A stretch of 64,000 nucleotides of DNA from assembly GCA_036263655.1 (NCBI GenBank), contig DATAGP010000026.1, positions 1-64,000 on the forward strand, in the 5' to 3' direction. Shown here piece by piece: positions 40,143 through 49,381 of the stretch. This DNA comes from Schlegelella_A sp036263655. Lineage in GTDB: Bacteria > Pseudomonadota > Gammaproteobacteria > Burkholderiales > Burkholderiaceae_C. The notes beneath the pieces are model-generated. The model searched no databases and was not told the origin of the DNA. It worked only from the letters and a program-made list of their open reading frames with translations. Position 1 is the stretch's first letter. Every line of letters begins with the position of its first letter. A program made the position numbers and the translations under genes.

Positions 40143-41282
40143 ATGACTTCCGTCGGCGCCGTCGCACCGCAATCCATGCATTTTGCAGAAGCGCTGCCGC
40201 TCGCCAGCGGCGCACGGCTGGCCGACTACACGCTGGTCTACGAGACATACGGACAGCTGAACGCCGCGCGCAGCAACGCCGTGCTCGTCTGCCATGCGCT
40301 CAACGCCTCGCACCACGTCGCCGGGTTCTACGAGGGCCAGGCGAAGAGCGAAGGCTGGTGGGACAACCTCGTCGGCCCGGGCAAGCCGCTCGACACCGAC
40401 CGCTTCTTCGTCATCGGCGTCAACAACCCGGGCTCGTGCTTCGGCTCGACCGGACCGATGAGCCCCAACCCGGACCCCGCCGCCAAGGGGCGCCCCTACG
40501 GCAGCGACTTCCCCGTCGTCACGGTCGAGGACTGGGTCGACGCGCAGGCGCGCCTGATGGACTCGCTCGGCATCGCCCGGCTCGCCGCGGTGATCGGCGG
40601 CAGCCTCGGCGGGATGCAGGCGCTCGCGTGGTCGCTGCGCTATCCGGAGCGGCTGCGCCTCTGCGTGGCCATCGCCTCGGCGCCCAACCTGTCGGCGCAG
40701 AACATCGCCTTCAACGAGGTGGCGCGGCGCGCCATCGTCACCGACCCCGAGTTCCACAACGGCCACTACGCCGAGCACCGGACGGTGCCCCGGCGCGGCC
40801 TGCGCGTGGCGCGGATGATCGGCCACATCACCTACCTCTCCGACGACGCGATGGAGAGCAAGTTCGGGCGCGACATGCAGAACGCGGCGCTCGGCTACTC
40901 GACGCGGGAGATCGAGTTCCAGATCGAGGCCTACCTGCGCCACCAGGGCGACAAGTTCAGCGAGTACTTCGACGCCAACACCTACCTGCTCATCACCCGC
41001 GCCCTCGACTACTTCGACCCGGCGCGGGCGCACGGCGGCAACCTGACCGCGACCTTCCGCGCCGCGCGCTGCCGCTTCCAGCTGGTCAGCTTCACGACCG
41101 ACTGGCGCTTCGCCCCGGCGCGCTCGCGCGAGATCGTCAAGGCCCTCGTCGACAACCGGCGCGACGTCAGCTATGCCGAGATCGACGCGCCGCACGGCCA
41201 CGACGCCTTCCTGCTCGACGACCCGCGCTACCACGGCGTCCTGCGCGCCTGCTTCGACAACCTCGCCCACGAGCTGGCATGA
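40143..41282 (+). CDS. metX: Homoserine O-acyltransferase
   Basis: This enzyme activates homoserine for methionine synthesis (379 aa). It has an alpha/beta-hydrolase fold with nucleophile S154 in VIGGSLGGMQALAW. Other conserved stretches are LVYETYGQLN, CHALNASHHVAG, NNPGSCFGSTGPMSPNP, FTTDWRFAP (acid) and DAPHGHDAFLLD (His). Acetyl- or succinyl-CoA specificity cannot be read safely. I use the ATG at 40143; the longer frame to 39165 runs antisense through glsA. The stop overlaps metW by four bases. Confidence 0.93.
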   Translation: MTSVGAVAPQSMHFAEALPLASGARLADYTLVYETYGQLNAARSNAVLVCHALNASHHVAGFYEGQAKSEGWWDNLVGPGKPLDTDRFFVIGVNNPGSCFGSTGPMSPNPDPAAKGRPYGSDFPVVTVEDWVDAQARLMDSLGIARLAAVIGGSLGGMQALAWSLRYPERLRLCVAIASAPNLSAQNIAFNEVARRAIVTDPEFHNGHYAEHRTVPRRGLRVARMIGHITYLSDDAMESKFGRDMQNAALGYSTREIEFQIEAYLRHQGDKFSEYFDANTYLLITRALDYFDPARAHGGNLTATFRAARCRFQLVSFTTDWRFAPARSREIVKALVDNRRDVSYAEIDAPHGHDAFLLDDPRYHGVLRACFDNLAHELA

Positions 41283-41863
41283 GCGACAGGAAAGACATGG
41301 AGCTGATCGCCGAGCTCGTGCCGCCCGGCTCGCGCGTCCTCGACCTCGGCTGCGGCGACGGCGAGCTGCTCGCCCACCTGCGCGACCGGCGCCAGTGCAG
41401 CGGCTACGGCATCGAGATCGCCGATGCCAACGTGCTCGCCTGCCACCGGCGCGGCGTCAACGTCATCCAGCTCAACCTCGAGGAGGGGCTGGCGCTGTTC
41501 GAGGACCGCAGCTTCGACGTCGTCCTCCAGCTCGACACGCTGCAGCACCTGCGCAACACCGAGAAGATGCTGCGCGAGACGGCGCGAGTCGGCCGGATCG
41601 GCATCGTCAGCTTCCCCAATTTCGCGCACTGGCCGAACCGCCTGCACGTCGCGTCCGGCCGCATGCCGGTGACGCGGGTCCTGCCGTACCAGTGGTACGA
41701 CACGCCCAACATCCGCGTCGGCACGTACGCCGATTTCGAGATCCTCGCCCGCAAGGACGGCCTCACCGTCCTCGATGCCTTCGGGATCCAGAACGGGCGC
41801 ATCGTGCGGCGCTTCCCGAACCTGCTGGCCAGCGTCGCCGTGTTCAAGTTCCAGCGCGGCTGA
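41279..41863 (+). CDS. metW: Methionine biosynthesis protein MetW
   Basis: This small class I methyltransferase-like protein (194 aa) accompanies MetX in many proteobacteria and is thought to support its activity. SAM-site motif SRVLDLGCGDGELLAHL is present, followed by GYGIEIADANVLACHRRGVN and SFPNFAHWPNRLHVASGRMP, highly characteristic of MetW. It is translationally coupled to metX (ATGA). The following 146 bp to the RND operon are GC-rich, with a possible TATCCT -10 at 41913-41918 and no clear terminator. Confidence 0.95.
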   Translation: MSDRKDMELIAELVPPGSRVLDLGCGDGELLAHLRDRRQCSGYGIEIADANVLACHRRGVNVIQLNLEEGLALFEDRSFDVVLQLDTLQHLRNTEKMLRETARVGRIGIVSFPNFAHWPNRLHVASGRMPVTRVLPYQWYDTPNIRVGTYADFEILARKDGLTVLDAFGIQNGRIVRRFPNLLASVAVFKFQRG

Positions 41864-42009
41864 GCCGAGCGCGGCAGCCCGTCCACACCGAGCGCCGGCG
41901 CCGGGCCTCCGCTATCCTCTTTCGCTTTGCGCCGACGAGGCCCGTGCGGCCTCGTGCCCGCCGGCGGCAGCGCCGGCCGCGCGGGCCGGCACCACGTGAA
42001 GGGTTCCCG

Positions 42010-43302
42010 ATGGCTGGGTTGATGCGCCCGAGCGCGCGCTTCGCCGTGCATGGCCGCGCGCTGGCAGGGCTCTTGCTCGTGCTGGCCGCGCTCGTCGCCG
42101 GCTGCGGGCAGAAGAACGACGCCGCTCCCGCCGGCGCAGGCGCCGCGCCGGGCGCCGCCGGGCCGCCGCCGGCCGAGGTCGGCGTCATCACCGTGCAGAC
42201 GCGCCCGGTCGGCCTGATCACCGAGCTGCCGGGGCGCCTCGAGGCGTCCCGGGTGGCGCAGGTGCGAGCGCGCGCCGCGGGCATCGTGCAGAAGCGCCTG
42301 TTCACCGAAGGCAGCGACGTCAAGGCCGGCCAGCCCTTGTTCCAGATCGATCCGGCGTCCTACCAGGCGGCCGTCGCCAGCGCGCAGGCGACGCTGGCGC
42401 GGGCCCAGGCCGGGCTCACGCAGGCGACCGCGCAGGCCGAGCGCTACAGGCCGCTGGTCGAGGCGAACGCGATCAGCAAGCAGGAGTACGTCAACGCCGT
42501 GGCGGCGCAGAAGGCCGCCGAGGCCGACGTCGCCGCCGCACGTGCGGCGCTGCGCAGCGGCCAGATCACGCTCGGCTACGCCGCCGTCACGGCGCCGATC
42601 TCCGGGCGCATCGGCCGCGCCCTGGTCACCGAGGGCGCGCTCGTCGGCCAGGGGGAGGCGACGCCGCTCGCGGTGGTGCAGCAGATCAACCCGATGTACG
42701 TCAACTTCACGCAGTCGACGACCGACCTGCTCGCCCTGCGCCGCGCCGTCGAGAGCGGCAAGTTCAAGCGGCCGGACGGTGGCGACAAGTCGCCGGTGCA
42801 GATCGTGCTCGAGGACGGCACCGTCTACGGGCAGGCCGGCAGGCTGCTCTTCTCCGACCTCAGCGTCGACCCGACCTCCGGCCAGATCACGCTGCGCGCC
42901 GAGGTGCCGAACCCCCGCGGCATCCTCCTGCCCGGCATGTACGTGCGCGTGCGCGTCGAGCAGGCCGAGACGCCGAGCGGCATCATCGTCCCGCAGCAGG
43001 CGGTGCAACGCGGCTCGACCGGCGACAGCGTGATGGTCGTGAGCACCGACGGCAAGGTCTCGCCCCGGCCGGTGCGCGTCGGCACGGCGCAGGGCGGGAG
43101 CTGGGTAATCCTCGAAGGCCTGCAGGCCGGCGAGATGGTGATGGTCGACGGCTTCCAGAAGCTGCGCGGCAACGCGCCCGTCAAGCCGGTGCCGTGGCAG
43201 CCGCCCGCGTCGGCAGCTTCCAGCCCATCGGCAGCCGCCGCATCGGGCGCGTCCGCCGTCACGCCGGCGAACGGCATCGCCTCGGGTCCGGCGTCGCGCT
43301 GA
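42010..43302 (+). CDS. RND efflux membrane fusion lipoprotein (AcrA/MexA-like)
   Basis: This periplasmic adaptor subunit of 430 aa has a signal peptide ending in the lipobox LVAGC, with Cys32 as lipidation site. Core motifs are ELPGRLEASRVAQVRARAAG, LFQIDPASYQAAV, a coiled-coil hairpin at about residues 130-190, and TLGYAAVTAPISGRIGRALV, the lipoyl-domain closure. The C-terminus is a low-complexity Ala/Ser/Pro tail. It is followed 15 bp later by the pump gene. No TetR-type repressor gene adjoins; metW lies upstream. Confidence 0.94.
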   Translation: MAGLMRPSARFAVHGRALAGLLLVLAALVAGCGQKNDAAPAGAGAAPGAAGPPPAEVGVITVQTRPVGLITELPGRLEASRVAQVRARAAGIVQKRLFTEGSDVKAGQPLFQIDPASYQAAVASAQATLARAQAGLTQATAQAERYRPLVEANAISKQEYVNAVAAQKAAEADVAAARAALRSGQITLGYAAVTAPISGRIGRALVTEGALVGQGEATPLAVVQQINPMYVNFTQSTTDLLALRRAVESGKFKRPDGGDKSPVQIVLEDGTVYGQAGRLLFSDLSVDPTSGQITLRAEVPNPRGILLPGMYVRVRVEQAETPSGIIVPQQAVQRGSTGDSVMVVSTDGKVSPRPVRVGTAQGGSWVILEGLQAGEMVMVDGFQKLRGNAPVKPVPWQPPASAASSPSAAAASGASAVTPANGIASGPASR

Positions 43303-43317
43303 AGGAGTCGTTCCGCC

Positions 43318-46300
43318 ATGGCGCAGTTCTTCATCGACCGGCCCATCTTCGCGTGGGTGATCGCGCTCTTCATCATCGTCATGGGCGGGGTGGCGATCAA
43401 GCAGCTGCCGATCGCCCAGTACCCCACGGTCGCGCCGCCGGCCATCGTGCTGACCGCCGTGTACCCCGGCGCGTCGGCGCAGACGCTCGAGAACAGCGTC
43501 ATCAGCGTCATCGAGCAGGAGATGAACGGCTCGCCCGGGCTCATCTACCTGGAGTCGAACAGCCAGGCCAACGGCACGGGCCAGATCACGCTGACCTTCG
43601 AGTCGGGGACCGATCCGAACTTCGCCCAGGTCGACGTGCAGAACCGCCTCGCCCGCGCCGCGCCGCGGCTGCCGGCGGCGGTGACGCAGCAGGGCGTGCG
43701 CGTCGACAAGGCGCGCTCCAACTTCCTGCTCTTCACCATCCTCTCCTCGGACAACCCGGCGCACGATCCGATCGCGCTCGGCGACTACGCGTCTCGCACC
43801 GTGCTGCCAGAGATCCAGCGCCTGCCCGGCGTCGGCCAGGCGCAGCTGTTCGGCACCGAGCGGGCGATGCGGATCTGGATCGACCCGGCCAAGCTGGTCG
43901 GCTTCAACCTCTCGACCAGCGACGTCAACAGCGCGATCCGGGCGCAGAACGCGCAGGTCTCGTCGGGAACGATCGGCGACCTGCCGATTGCCGCCGGGCA
44001 GCCGATCAGCGCCACGGTTGTGGTCCAGGGCCAGCTGACCTCGGTCGAGCAGTTCCGCGAGATCGTCCTGCGCGCCAACACCGACGGCTCCACCGTTCGC
44101 CTGCGCGACGTCGCCCGGGTCGAGCTCGGCGGCCAGAACTACGGCACCTCGGCGCGCCTCAACGGCAAGCCGTCGACCGGCATCGGCGTGCAGCTCTCGC
44201 CGACCGGCAACGCCCTGGCGACGGCCCAGCTGGTGCATGCGCGGATGGCCGAGCTGTCGAAGTTCTTCCCCCAGGGCATGCGCTACGACATCCCGTACGA
44301 CAGCTCGCGCTTCATCCGGATCTCCATCAGCCAGGTGGTCGAGACGCTGATCGAGGCGGTGATCCTCGTCTTCCTCGTGATGTACCTCTTCCTGCAGAAC
44401 CTGCGCTACACGCTGATCCCGACGATCGTCGTGCCGGTCTCGCTGCTCGGCGCCTTCGCCGTGATGTACGCGTTCGGCTACTCGATCAACGTGCTGACGA
44501 TGTTCGCGATGGTGCTGGCGGTGGGCATCCTCGTCGACGACGCCATCGTCGTGATCGAGAACGTCGAGCGCATCATGAGCGAGGAGGGCCTGTCGCCGCG
44601 CGAGGCGACGAAGAAGGCGATGGGACAGATCACGGCGGCCTTGGTCGGCATCAGCGTGACGCTCGTCTCGGTGTTCCTGCCGATGGCCTTCTTCGCCGGC
44701 TCGGTGGGCAACATCTACCGCCAGTTCTCGCTGGTGATGGTGAGCGCGATGCTGTTCTCGGTGTTCCTGGCGCTGTCGCTCACGCCGGCCTTGTGCGCCA
44801 CCTTCCTGAAGCCCGTCGCCGCCGGCCACAAGCACGAGAAGCGCGGCTTCTTCGGCTGGTTCAACCGCGGCTTCAAGGCGTCGACGCACCGCTACGAGGC
44901 GTCGGTCGCCTACATCCTGCGGCGCACCGGCCGCTTCATGCTGCTCTTCGGGCTGATCACCGCGCTGGTGGTCTACATGTTCTCGCGCATGCCGGCGTCG
45001 TTCCTTCCGACCGAGGACCAGGGCTACCTGATCGCCAACGTGCAGCTGCCGCCCGGCGCGACCCAGGCGCGGACGCTCCAGGTCATGCAGCAGGCGGAAG
45101 GCTTCTTCCTCAGCCAGCCGGAAGTCGACAAGATGGTGAGCGTGCTCGGCTTCTCGTTCTCCGGCAGCGGCCAGAACGCCGCCCTGGCCTTCGTGACCCT
45201 GAAGCCGTGGGACCAGCGCGAGGGCGCCGAGCACTCGGCGACGGCGATCGCCGGCCGGGCCTTCGGCGCCTTGTCGCGGGTCCGCGATGCGTTCATCTTC
45301 GCCCTGGTGCCGCCGGCGATTCCCGAACTCGGCACCGCCACCGGCTTCGCGTTCCGCCTGCAGGACCGCGGCGGCAACGGCCACGCCGCCCTGCTCGCGG
45401 CGCGCAACCAGCTGCTCGGCATGGCGGCGCAGAGCAAGGTGCTCGCCGGCGTCCGCCCCGACGGCCTCGAGGACGCGCCGCAGCTGCAGATCGACATCGA
45501 CCGCGACCGCGCCAGCGCCCTCGGCGTGTCCTTCGAGAGCATCAACGCCGTGCTCTCGACCTCGCTCGGCTCGGCCTACGTCAACGACTTCCCGAACGCC
45601 GGCCGGCTGCAGCGGGTCGTGGTCCAGGCCGACGCGCCCGACCGCATGCAGCCCGACGACCTGCTCCAGCTGAACGTGATCAACAACCAGGGCCGGCCGG
45701 TGCCGATGGCGGCGCTGGCGACGACGCGCTGGATCACCGGGCCGATCCAGACGATCCGCTTCAACGGCTACCCGACGATGCGCATTTCCGGCGACGCCGC
45801 GCCGGGCTACTCGACCGGCGACGCGATGCTGGAGATGGAGCGGCTCGCGCAGCAGCTGCCGCAGGGCTTCGGCTACGAGTGGACCGGCCAGTCGCGCGAG
45901 GAGCGGCTCTCCGGGGCGACGGCGATGATCCTGCTCGCCTTCTCGATGCTCGCGGTCTTCCTCTGCCTGTCGGCGCTGTACGAGAGCTGGTCGATCCCGT
46001 TCGCCGTGCTTCTGGCGGTGCCGCTCGGCGTCCTCGGAGCCGTGCTCGGCGCGACGCTGCGCGGCATGCCCAACGACGTCTTCTTCAAGGTCGGCCTGAT
46101 CACCGTCATCGGCCTGTCGGCGAAGAACGCGATCCTGATCATCGAGTTCGCCAAGGACCTGGTCGCGCAAGGCAAGGGGCTCATCGAGGCGACGCTCGAG
46201 GCGGTGCACCTGCGCTTCCGCCCGATCCTGATGACGTCGATCGCCTTCATCCTCGGCGTGCTGCCGCTCGTCGTGTCCACCGGCGCGGGCTCCGCCAGCC

Positions 46301-46506
46301 AGCGCGCGATCGGCACCGGGGTCATGGGCGGGATGTTCACGGCGACCTTCCTGGCGATCTTCTTCGTGCCGGTGTTCTTCGTCGTCGTCCGCCGCATCTT
46401 CAAGGGGCGCAAGCCGCTCCCGGCGACGGCGACGTCGGCGGCCGCACCCGCGCCCGTCTCGGGTCCCCTCCGGCCGCGGCCGCTGGCGGAGGGCGGCGAT
46501 GAGTAG
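43318..46506 (+). CDS. RND multidrug efflux permease (AcrB/MexB-like)
   Basis: This is the inner-membrane trimeric drug/proton antiporter (1062 aa). The start MAQFFIDRPIFAWVIALFII is the standard HAE-1 N-terminus. Proton-relay residues D407-D408 (GILVDDAIVVIENV) match AcrB numbering exactly, and K936 lies in GLSAKNAILIIEFAKD. The docking and porter segments NGSPGLIYLESNSQANG and FLPTEDQGYLI are recognisable. It has about 12 transmembrane segments. It is probably a broad drug exporter. The stop overlaps the outer-membrane factor gene by eight bases, so the three parts form one operon. Confidence 0.96.
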   Translation: MAQFFIDRPIFAWVIALFIIVMGGVAIKQLPIAQYPTVAPPAIVLTAVYPGASAQTLENSVISVIEQEMNGSPGLIYLESNSQANGTGQITLTFESGTDPNFAQVDVQNRLARAAPRLPAAVTQQGVRVDKARSNFLLFTILSSDNPAHDPIALGDYASRTVLPEIQRLPGVGQAQLFGTERAMRIWIDPAKLVGFNLSTSDVNSAIRAQNAQVSSGTIGDLPIAAGQPISATVVVQGQLTSVEQFREIVLRANTDGSTVRLRDVARVELGGQNYGTSARLNGKPSTGIGVQLSPTGNALATAQLVHARMAELSKFFPQGMRYDIPYDSSRFIRISISQVVETLIEAVILVFLVMYLFLQNLRYTLIPTIVVPVSLLGAFAVMYAFGYSINVLTMFAMVLAVGILVDDAIVVIENVERIMSEEGLSPREATKKAMGQITAALVGISVTLVSVFLPMAFFAGSVGNIYRQFSLVMVSAMLFSVFLALSLTPALCATFLKPVAAGHKHEKRGFFGWFNRGFKASTHRYEASVAYILRRTGRFMLLFGLITALVVYMFSRMPASFLPTEDQGYLIANVQLPPGATQARTLQVMQQAEGFFLSQPEVDKMVSVLGFSFSGSGQNAALAFVTLKPWDQREGAEHSATAIAGRAFGALSRVRDAFIFALVPPAIPELGTATGFAFRLQDRGGNGHAALLAARNQLLGMAAQSKVLAGVRPDGLEDAPQLQIDIDRDRASALGVSFESINAVLSTSLGSAYVNDFPNAGRLQRVVVQADAPDRMQPDDLLQLNVINNQGRPVPMAALATTRWITGPIQTIRFNGYPTMRISGDAAPGYSTGDAMLEMERLAQQLPQGFGYEWTGQSREERLSGATAMILLAFSMLAVFLCLSALYESWSIPFAVLLAVPLGVLGAVLGATLRGMPNDVFFKVGLITVIGLSAKNAILIIEFAKDLVAQGKGLIEATLEAVHLRFRPILMTSIAFILGVLPLVVSTGAGSASQRAIGTGVMGGMFTATFLAIFFVPVFFVVVRRIFKGRKPLPATATSAAAPAPVSGPLRPRPLAEGGDE

Positions 46507-47953
46507 CCGCCGCGGCACCGGGCGCAGCACCCGTCTCGTCGCCGCCGTCGCGCTGCTCGCGCTCGGCGGGTGCCGCAGCCTGATCCCGGCCTACGAGCGG
46601 CCGGCCGCACCGGTGCCGTCCACCTACGCGCCGGAGACGACGCCGGCCACTGGCGCCGGCAACGAGGCCGCCGCCGACATCGACTGGCAGCGCTTCTTCG
46701 CCGACCCGCGCCTGCGCCGCCTGATCGCGATCGCGCTGGAGAACAACCGCGACCTGCGCATCGCCGTGCTCAACATCGAGCAGACGCGTGCGCTCTACCA
46801 GGTGCGGCGCGCCGACGAGTTGCCGACGGTCGGCGCCGGCGCCACGGCAGCGCGGCAGCCGGGGCTCGGCGGCATCGCCAGCTCGTACGCCGTCGGCATC
46901 GCCGTCACCGGCTACGAGCTCGATCTGTTCGGCCGCGTGCGAGCGCTGAGCGAGGCGGCGCTGAACCAGTACCTCGCCACCGCGGAGACGCGGCAGGCGG
47001 TGCAGATCAGCCTCGTCGGCAACGTCGCCACGGCTTACCTTGCCCTCCTCGCCGACGACGAGCTGCTCGCCGTGACGCGGCAGACGCTCGCCACGCGCGA
47101 AGAGGGGCTGCGCCTCATCCGGCTGCGCTTCGAAGCCGGCGCCTCGTCGGAGATCGACCTGCGCCAGGCCGAGTCGCTGCTGGAGACCGCCCGCATCGCG
47201 CTCGCCCAGGCGCTGCGCCAGCGCGCCCTCGACGAGAACGCGCTGCAGCTGCTGATCGGCCAGGCGCTGCCGACCGACCTGCCGCCGCCGCTGCCGCTCG
47301 ACGCCCAGCAGATTCCCGCCGACCTGCCGGCCGGGCTGCCGTCGGACCTGCTCGTGCGGCGCCCCGACGTGCGCGCCGCCGAGCAGCAGCTACTGGGCGC
47401 GCAGGCGAACATCGGCGCGGCACGCGCCGCCTTCTTCCCGCGCATCTCGCTGACCGCCAACCTGGGCACCGCGAGCAACGAGCTCGACGGCCTGTTCAAG
47501 GGCGGCAGCTTCGCCTTCACCGGCACGGCGCAGCTGCTGCAGCCGATCTTCGACTACGGCCGCAACCGGGCCGGCCTGGAGGTCGCGCAGGTCAACCGCG
47601 ACATCGCTGTCGCGCAGTACGAGCGCTCGATCCAGACCGCCTTCCGCGAGGTCTCGGACGCCCTGGCCGGCCGCGCCACGCTCGGCGAGCAACTGCGCGC
47701 GCAGGCGGCGCAGGTGAACGCGCTGGCGATCACCTTCCGTCTCGCCGACCTGCGGTATCGGGCCGGTGCGGCCAGCTTCCTCGACATCCTCGACGCGCAG
47801 CGCTCGCTCTTCGCGGCCCAGCAGGCGCTGGTGCAGACGCAGGCGCTGCGCCTGCAGAACCTGGTGACGCTCTACCGCGTCCTCGGCGGCGGCTGGCGCG
47901 GGGCCTCGGAGCTCGAGGCGCGGTCCAACCCCGCGATCCCGCCGCCGCGCTGA
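46499..47953 (+). CDS. Outer-membrane efflux lipoprotein (OprM-like)
   Basis: This TolC-family channel (484 aa) completes the adjacent RND pump. A signal peptide ends in the lipobox LGGC, with Cys25. Then come IPAYERPAAPVPSTY and two OEP repeats. Characteristic stretches are DIDWQRFFADPRLRRLI, NNRDLRIAVLNIEQTRALY, LVRRPDVRAAEQQLLGAQAN and ADLRYRAGAASFLDILDAQ. The start ATG lies inside the last codons of the pump gene, so translation is probably coupled. Confidence 0.95.
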   Translation: MSSRRGTGRSTRLVAAVALLALGGCRSLIPAYERPAAPVPSTYAPETTPATGAGNEAAADIDWQRFFADPRLRRLIAIALENNRDLRIAVLNIEQTRALYQVRRADELPTVGAGATAARQPGLGGIASSYAVGIAVTGYELDLFGRVRALSEAALNQYLATAETRQAVQISLVGNVATAYLALLADDELLAVTRQTLATREEGLRLIRLRFEAGASSEIDLRQAESLLETARIALAQALRQRALDENALQLLIGQALPTDLPPPLPLDAQQIPADLPAGLPSDLLVRRPDVRAAEQQLLGAQANIGAARAAFFPRISLTANLGTASNELDGLFKGGSFAFTGTAQLLQPIFDYGRNRAGLEVAQVNRDIAVAQYERSIQTAFREVSDALAGRATLGEQLRAQAAQVNALAITFRLADLRYRAGAASFLDILDAQRSLFAAQQALVQTQALRLQNLVTLYRVLGGGWRGASELEARSNPAIPPPR

Positions 47954-48090
47954 TCGGCGCCAGGGCGGGCGAAGCCGGCCCGTCGTCCGACCGTCCGACG
48001 CTTCGCGGGCGAGGAACGCCGGTGGAACGTCGCCCCTTGCACAGTCGCCCTCCTCGATTGTTCGAGGCCGACTGCCATCAAGGATCCACC

Positions 48091-49305
48091 ATGAAGACAC
48101 CCCGCACCGACTCCCGTGTCCTGGCCGCCATCGCCGGGACCTTGCTCACCGCCCTCTCCCTGCCCGCCGCAGCGGATGCCATCACCGACTGGAACCAGCG
48201 CTCGGCGCAATTCGTCGCCGACGCCCGCATCGGCACGCCCCCGGCGGTGCGCGTGATGGCGCTGGTGCAGACCGCCGCCTACCAGGCCGCCCTCGACGCC
48301 AGCCGCCTCGGCCCGGCGCAGGCGCAGGCCGTCGACACGGCGATCGCCGCCGCGCACCGCGTCGCCCTCGGACAGCTGCTGCCGACGCAGCGCGCCGCCA
48401 TCGACGCCGCCTTCCAGGCCGCGGTCGCCAGCAACGGCGACGAGACGTCGCGGGCCGCGCACGTGGCCCTCGGCGAGCGCGCTGCCGAGCGCGTGCTCGC
48501 CGATCGGGCCGGCGAGATGCCGCGCGGCGGCGACAGCTACCGGCCGCACACGACCCCCGGCGCGTACGTGCCGACGACGACGCCCGCCGTGCCGCAGTGG
48601 CCGTCGCGCAAGCCCTGGCTGCTCGAGCGCGCCGACCAGTTCCGGCCGGGTCCGCCGCCGGCCCTGACGAGCGAGCGCTGGGCCCGCGACTACAACGAGA
48701 TCAAGGCGCTCGGCGCGCGCGACAGCAAGGCGCGCAGCGCGGAGCAGACCGAGATCGGCCGCTTCTGGGACTACTCGCTGCCCGCCGTCTACCACGGCGT
48801 GGTGCGCTCGGTCGCGCTGCAGCCCGGGCGCGACGTGCTCGCCAATGCGCGCCTGTTCGCGACCGTGGCGCAGGCGATGGACGATGGGCTGATCGCCGTC
48901 CTCGACGCCAAGTACGCCTACCACCTGTGGCGTCCGGTGACGGCCATCCGCAACGGCGACATCGACGGCCACGACGGCACCGAGCGGGATCCGGCCTGGG
49001 CGCCGCTGATCGACACGCCGATGCACCCGGAGTACCCGTGCGCGCACTGCACCCTCGCCGGCGCGGTCGCCGCGGTGCTGAAGGCCGAGGCGCGCGAGCG
49101 GCCGCTGCCGCTGCTGAGCACGACGAGCGCGACGGCGCAGGGCGCCGTGCGCCGCTGGTCGAGCGCCGACGCGTTCATGCAGGAGGTGGCGCTGGCCCGG
49201 ATCGTCGGTGGCGTGCACTACCGCTTCTCGACCGAAGCGGGTCTCGCGCTGGGCCAGCGGGTCGGCGAGTGGGCGCTGGCACGAAACGCCGTCGCCGCAC
49301 AGTGA
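48091..49305 (+). CDS. Vanadium-dependent haloperoxidase/PAP2-superfamily protein
   Basis: This 404-aa exported protein has a signal peptide cleaved near PAAADA. The C-terminal half carries the acid-phosphatase/haloperoxidase motifs, partly altered. Motif 1 K-x6-R-P is intact (K274-YAYHLW-R281-P). The usual PSGH reads PCAH (H319), and R-x5-H-x3-D reads R370-x5-H376-x3-S380. H376 is in the position of the vanadate- or phosphate-binding histidine. Related bacterial proteins annotated as haloperoxidases share such changes, so halide oxidation is not assured. It is the last gene after the RND operon, 137 bp away. No clear promoter was seen. Confidence 0.82.
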   Translation: MKTPRTDSRVLAAIAGTLLTALSLPAAADAITDWNQRSAQFVADARIGTPPAVRVMALVQTAAYQAALDASRLGPAQAQAVDTAIAAAHRVALGQLLPTQRAAIDAAFQAAVASNGDETSRAAHVALGERAAERVLADRAGEMPRGGDSYRPHTTPGAYVPTTTPAVPQWPSRKPWLLERADQFRPGPPPALTSERWARDYNEIKALGARDSKARSAEQTEIGRFWDYSLPAVYHGVVRSVALQPGRDVLANARLFATVAQAMDDGLIAVLDAKYAYHLWRPVTAIRNGDIDGHDGTERDPAWAPLIDTPMHPEYPCAHCTLAGAVAAVLKAEARERPLPLLSTTSATAQGAVRRWSSADAFMQEVALARIVGGVHYRFSTEAGLALGQRVGEWALARNAVAAQ

Positions 49306-49333
49306 GGCGTGGCGACCCGCGACACCTCGGGCA

Positions 49334-49369
49334 GCAGGCGGCGACTCGGATCCGGAGCGCGCCGCCTGC
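49334..49369. terminator. Bidirectional terminator-like hairpin
   Basis: A perfect 10-bp stem (49334-49343 with 49360-49369) lies between the converging haloperoxidase-like gene and the YdcF-like gene. The 16-base loop contains a further near-palindrome around ggatcc. No T run follows on either side. Confidence 0.5.
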
Positions 49370-49381
49370 GCCGAAGCTCGG

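Noticed and set aside
41404..46530. 1708-aa open frame antisense to metW and the RND operon
   Set aside because: Long antisense frames are expected in GC-rich DNA. Its translation is Arg/His/Asp-rich without any family motif, while the opposite strand encodes clear pump proteins.
48091..49305. Halogenation cluster made of the haloperoxidase-like gene and the dehalogenases
   Set aside because: The genes lie 10-28 kb apart in separate transcription units, and the haloperoxidase motifs are altered; no evidence that they work together.
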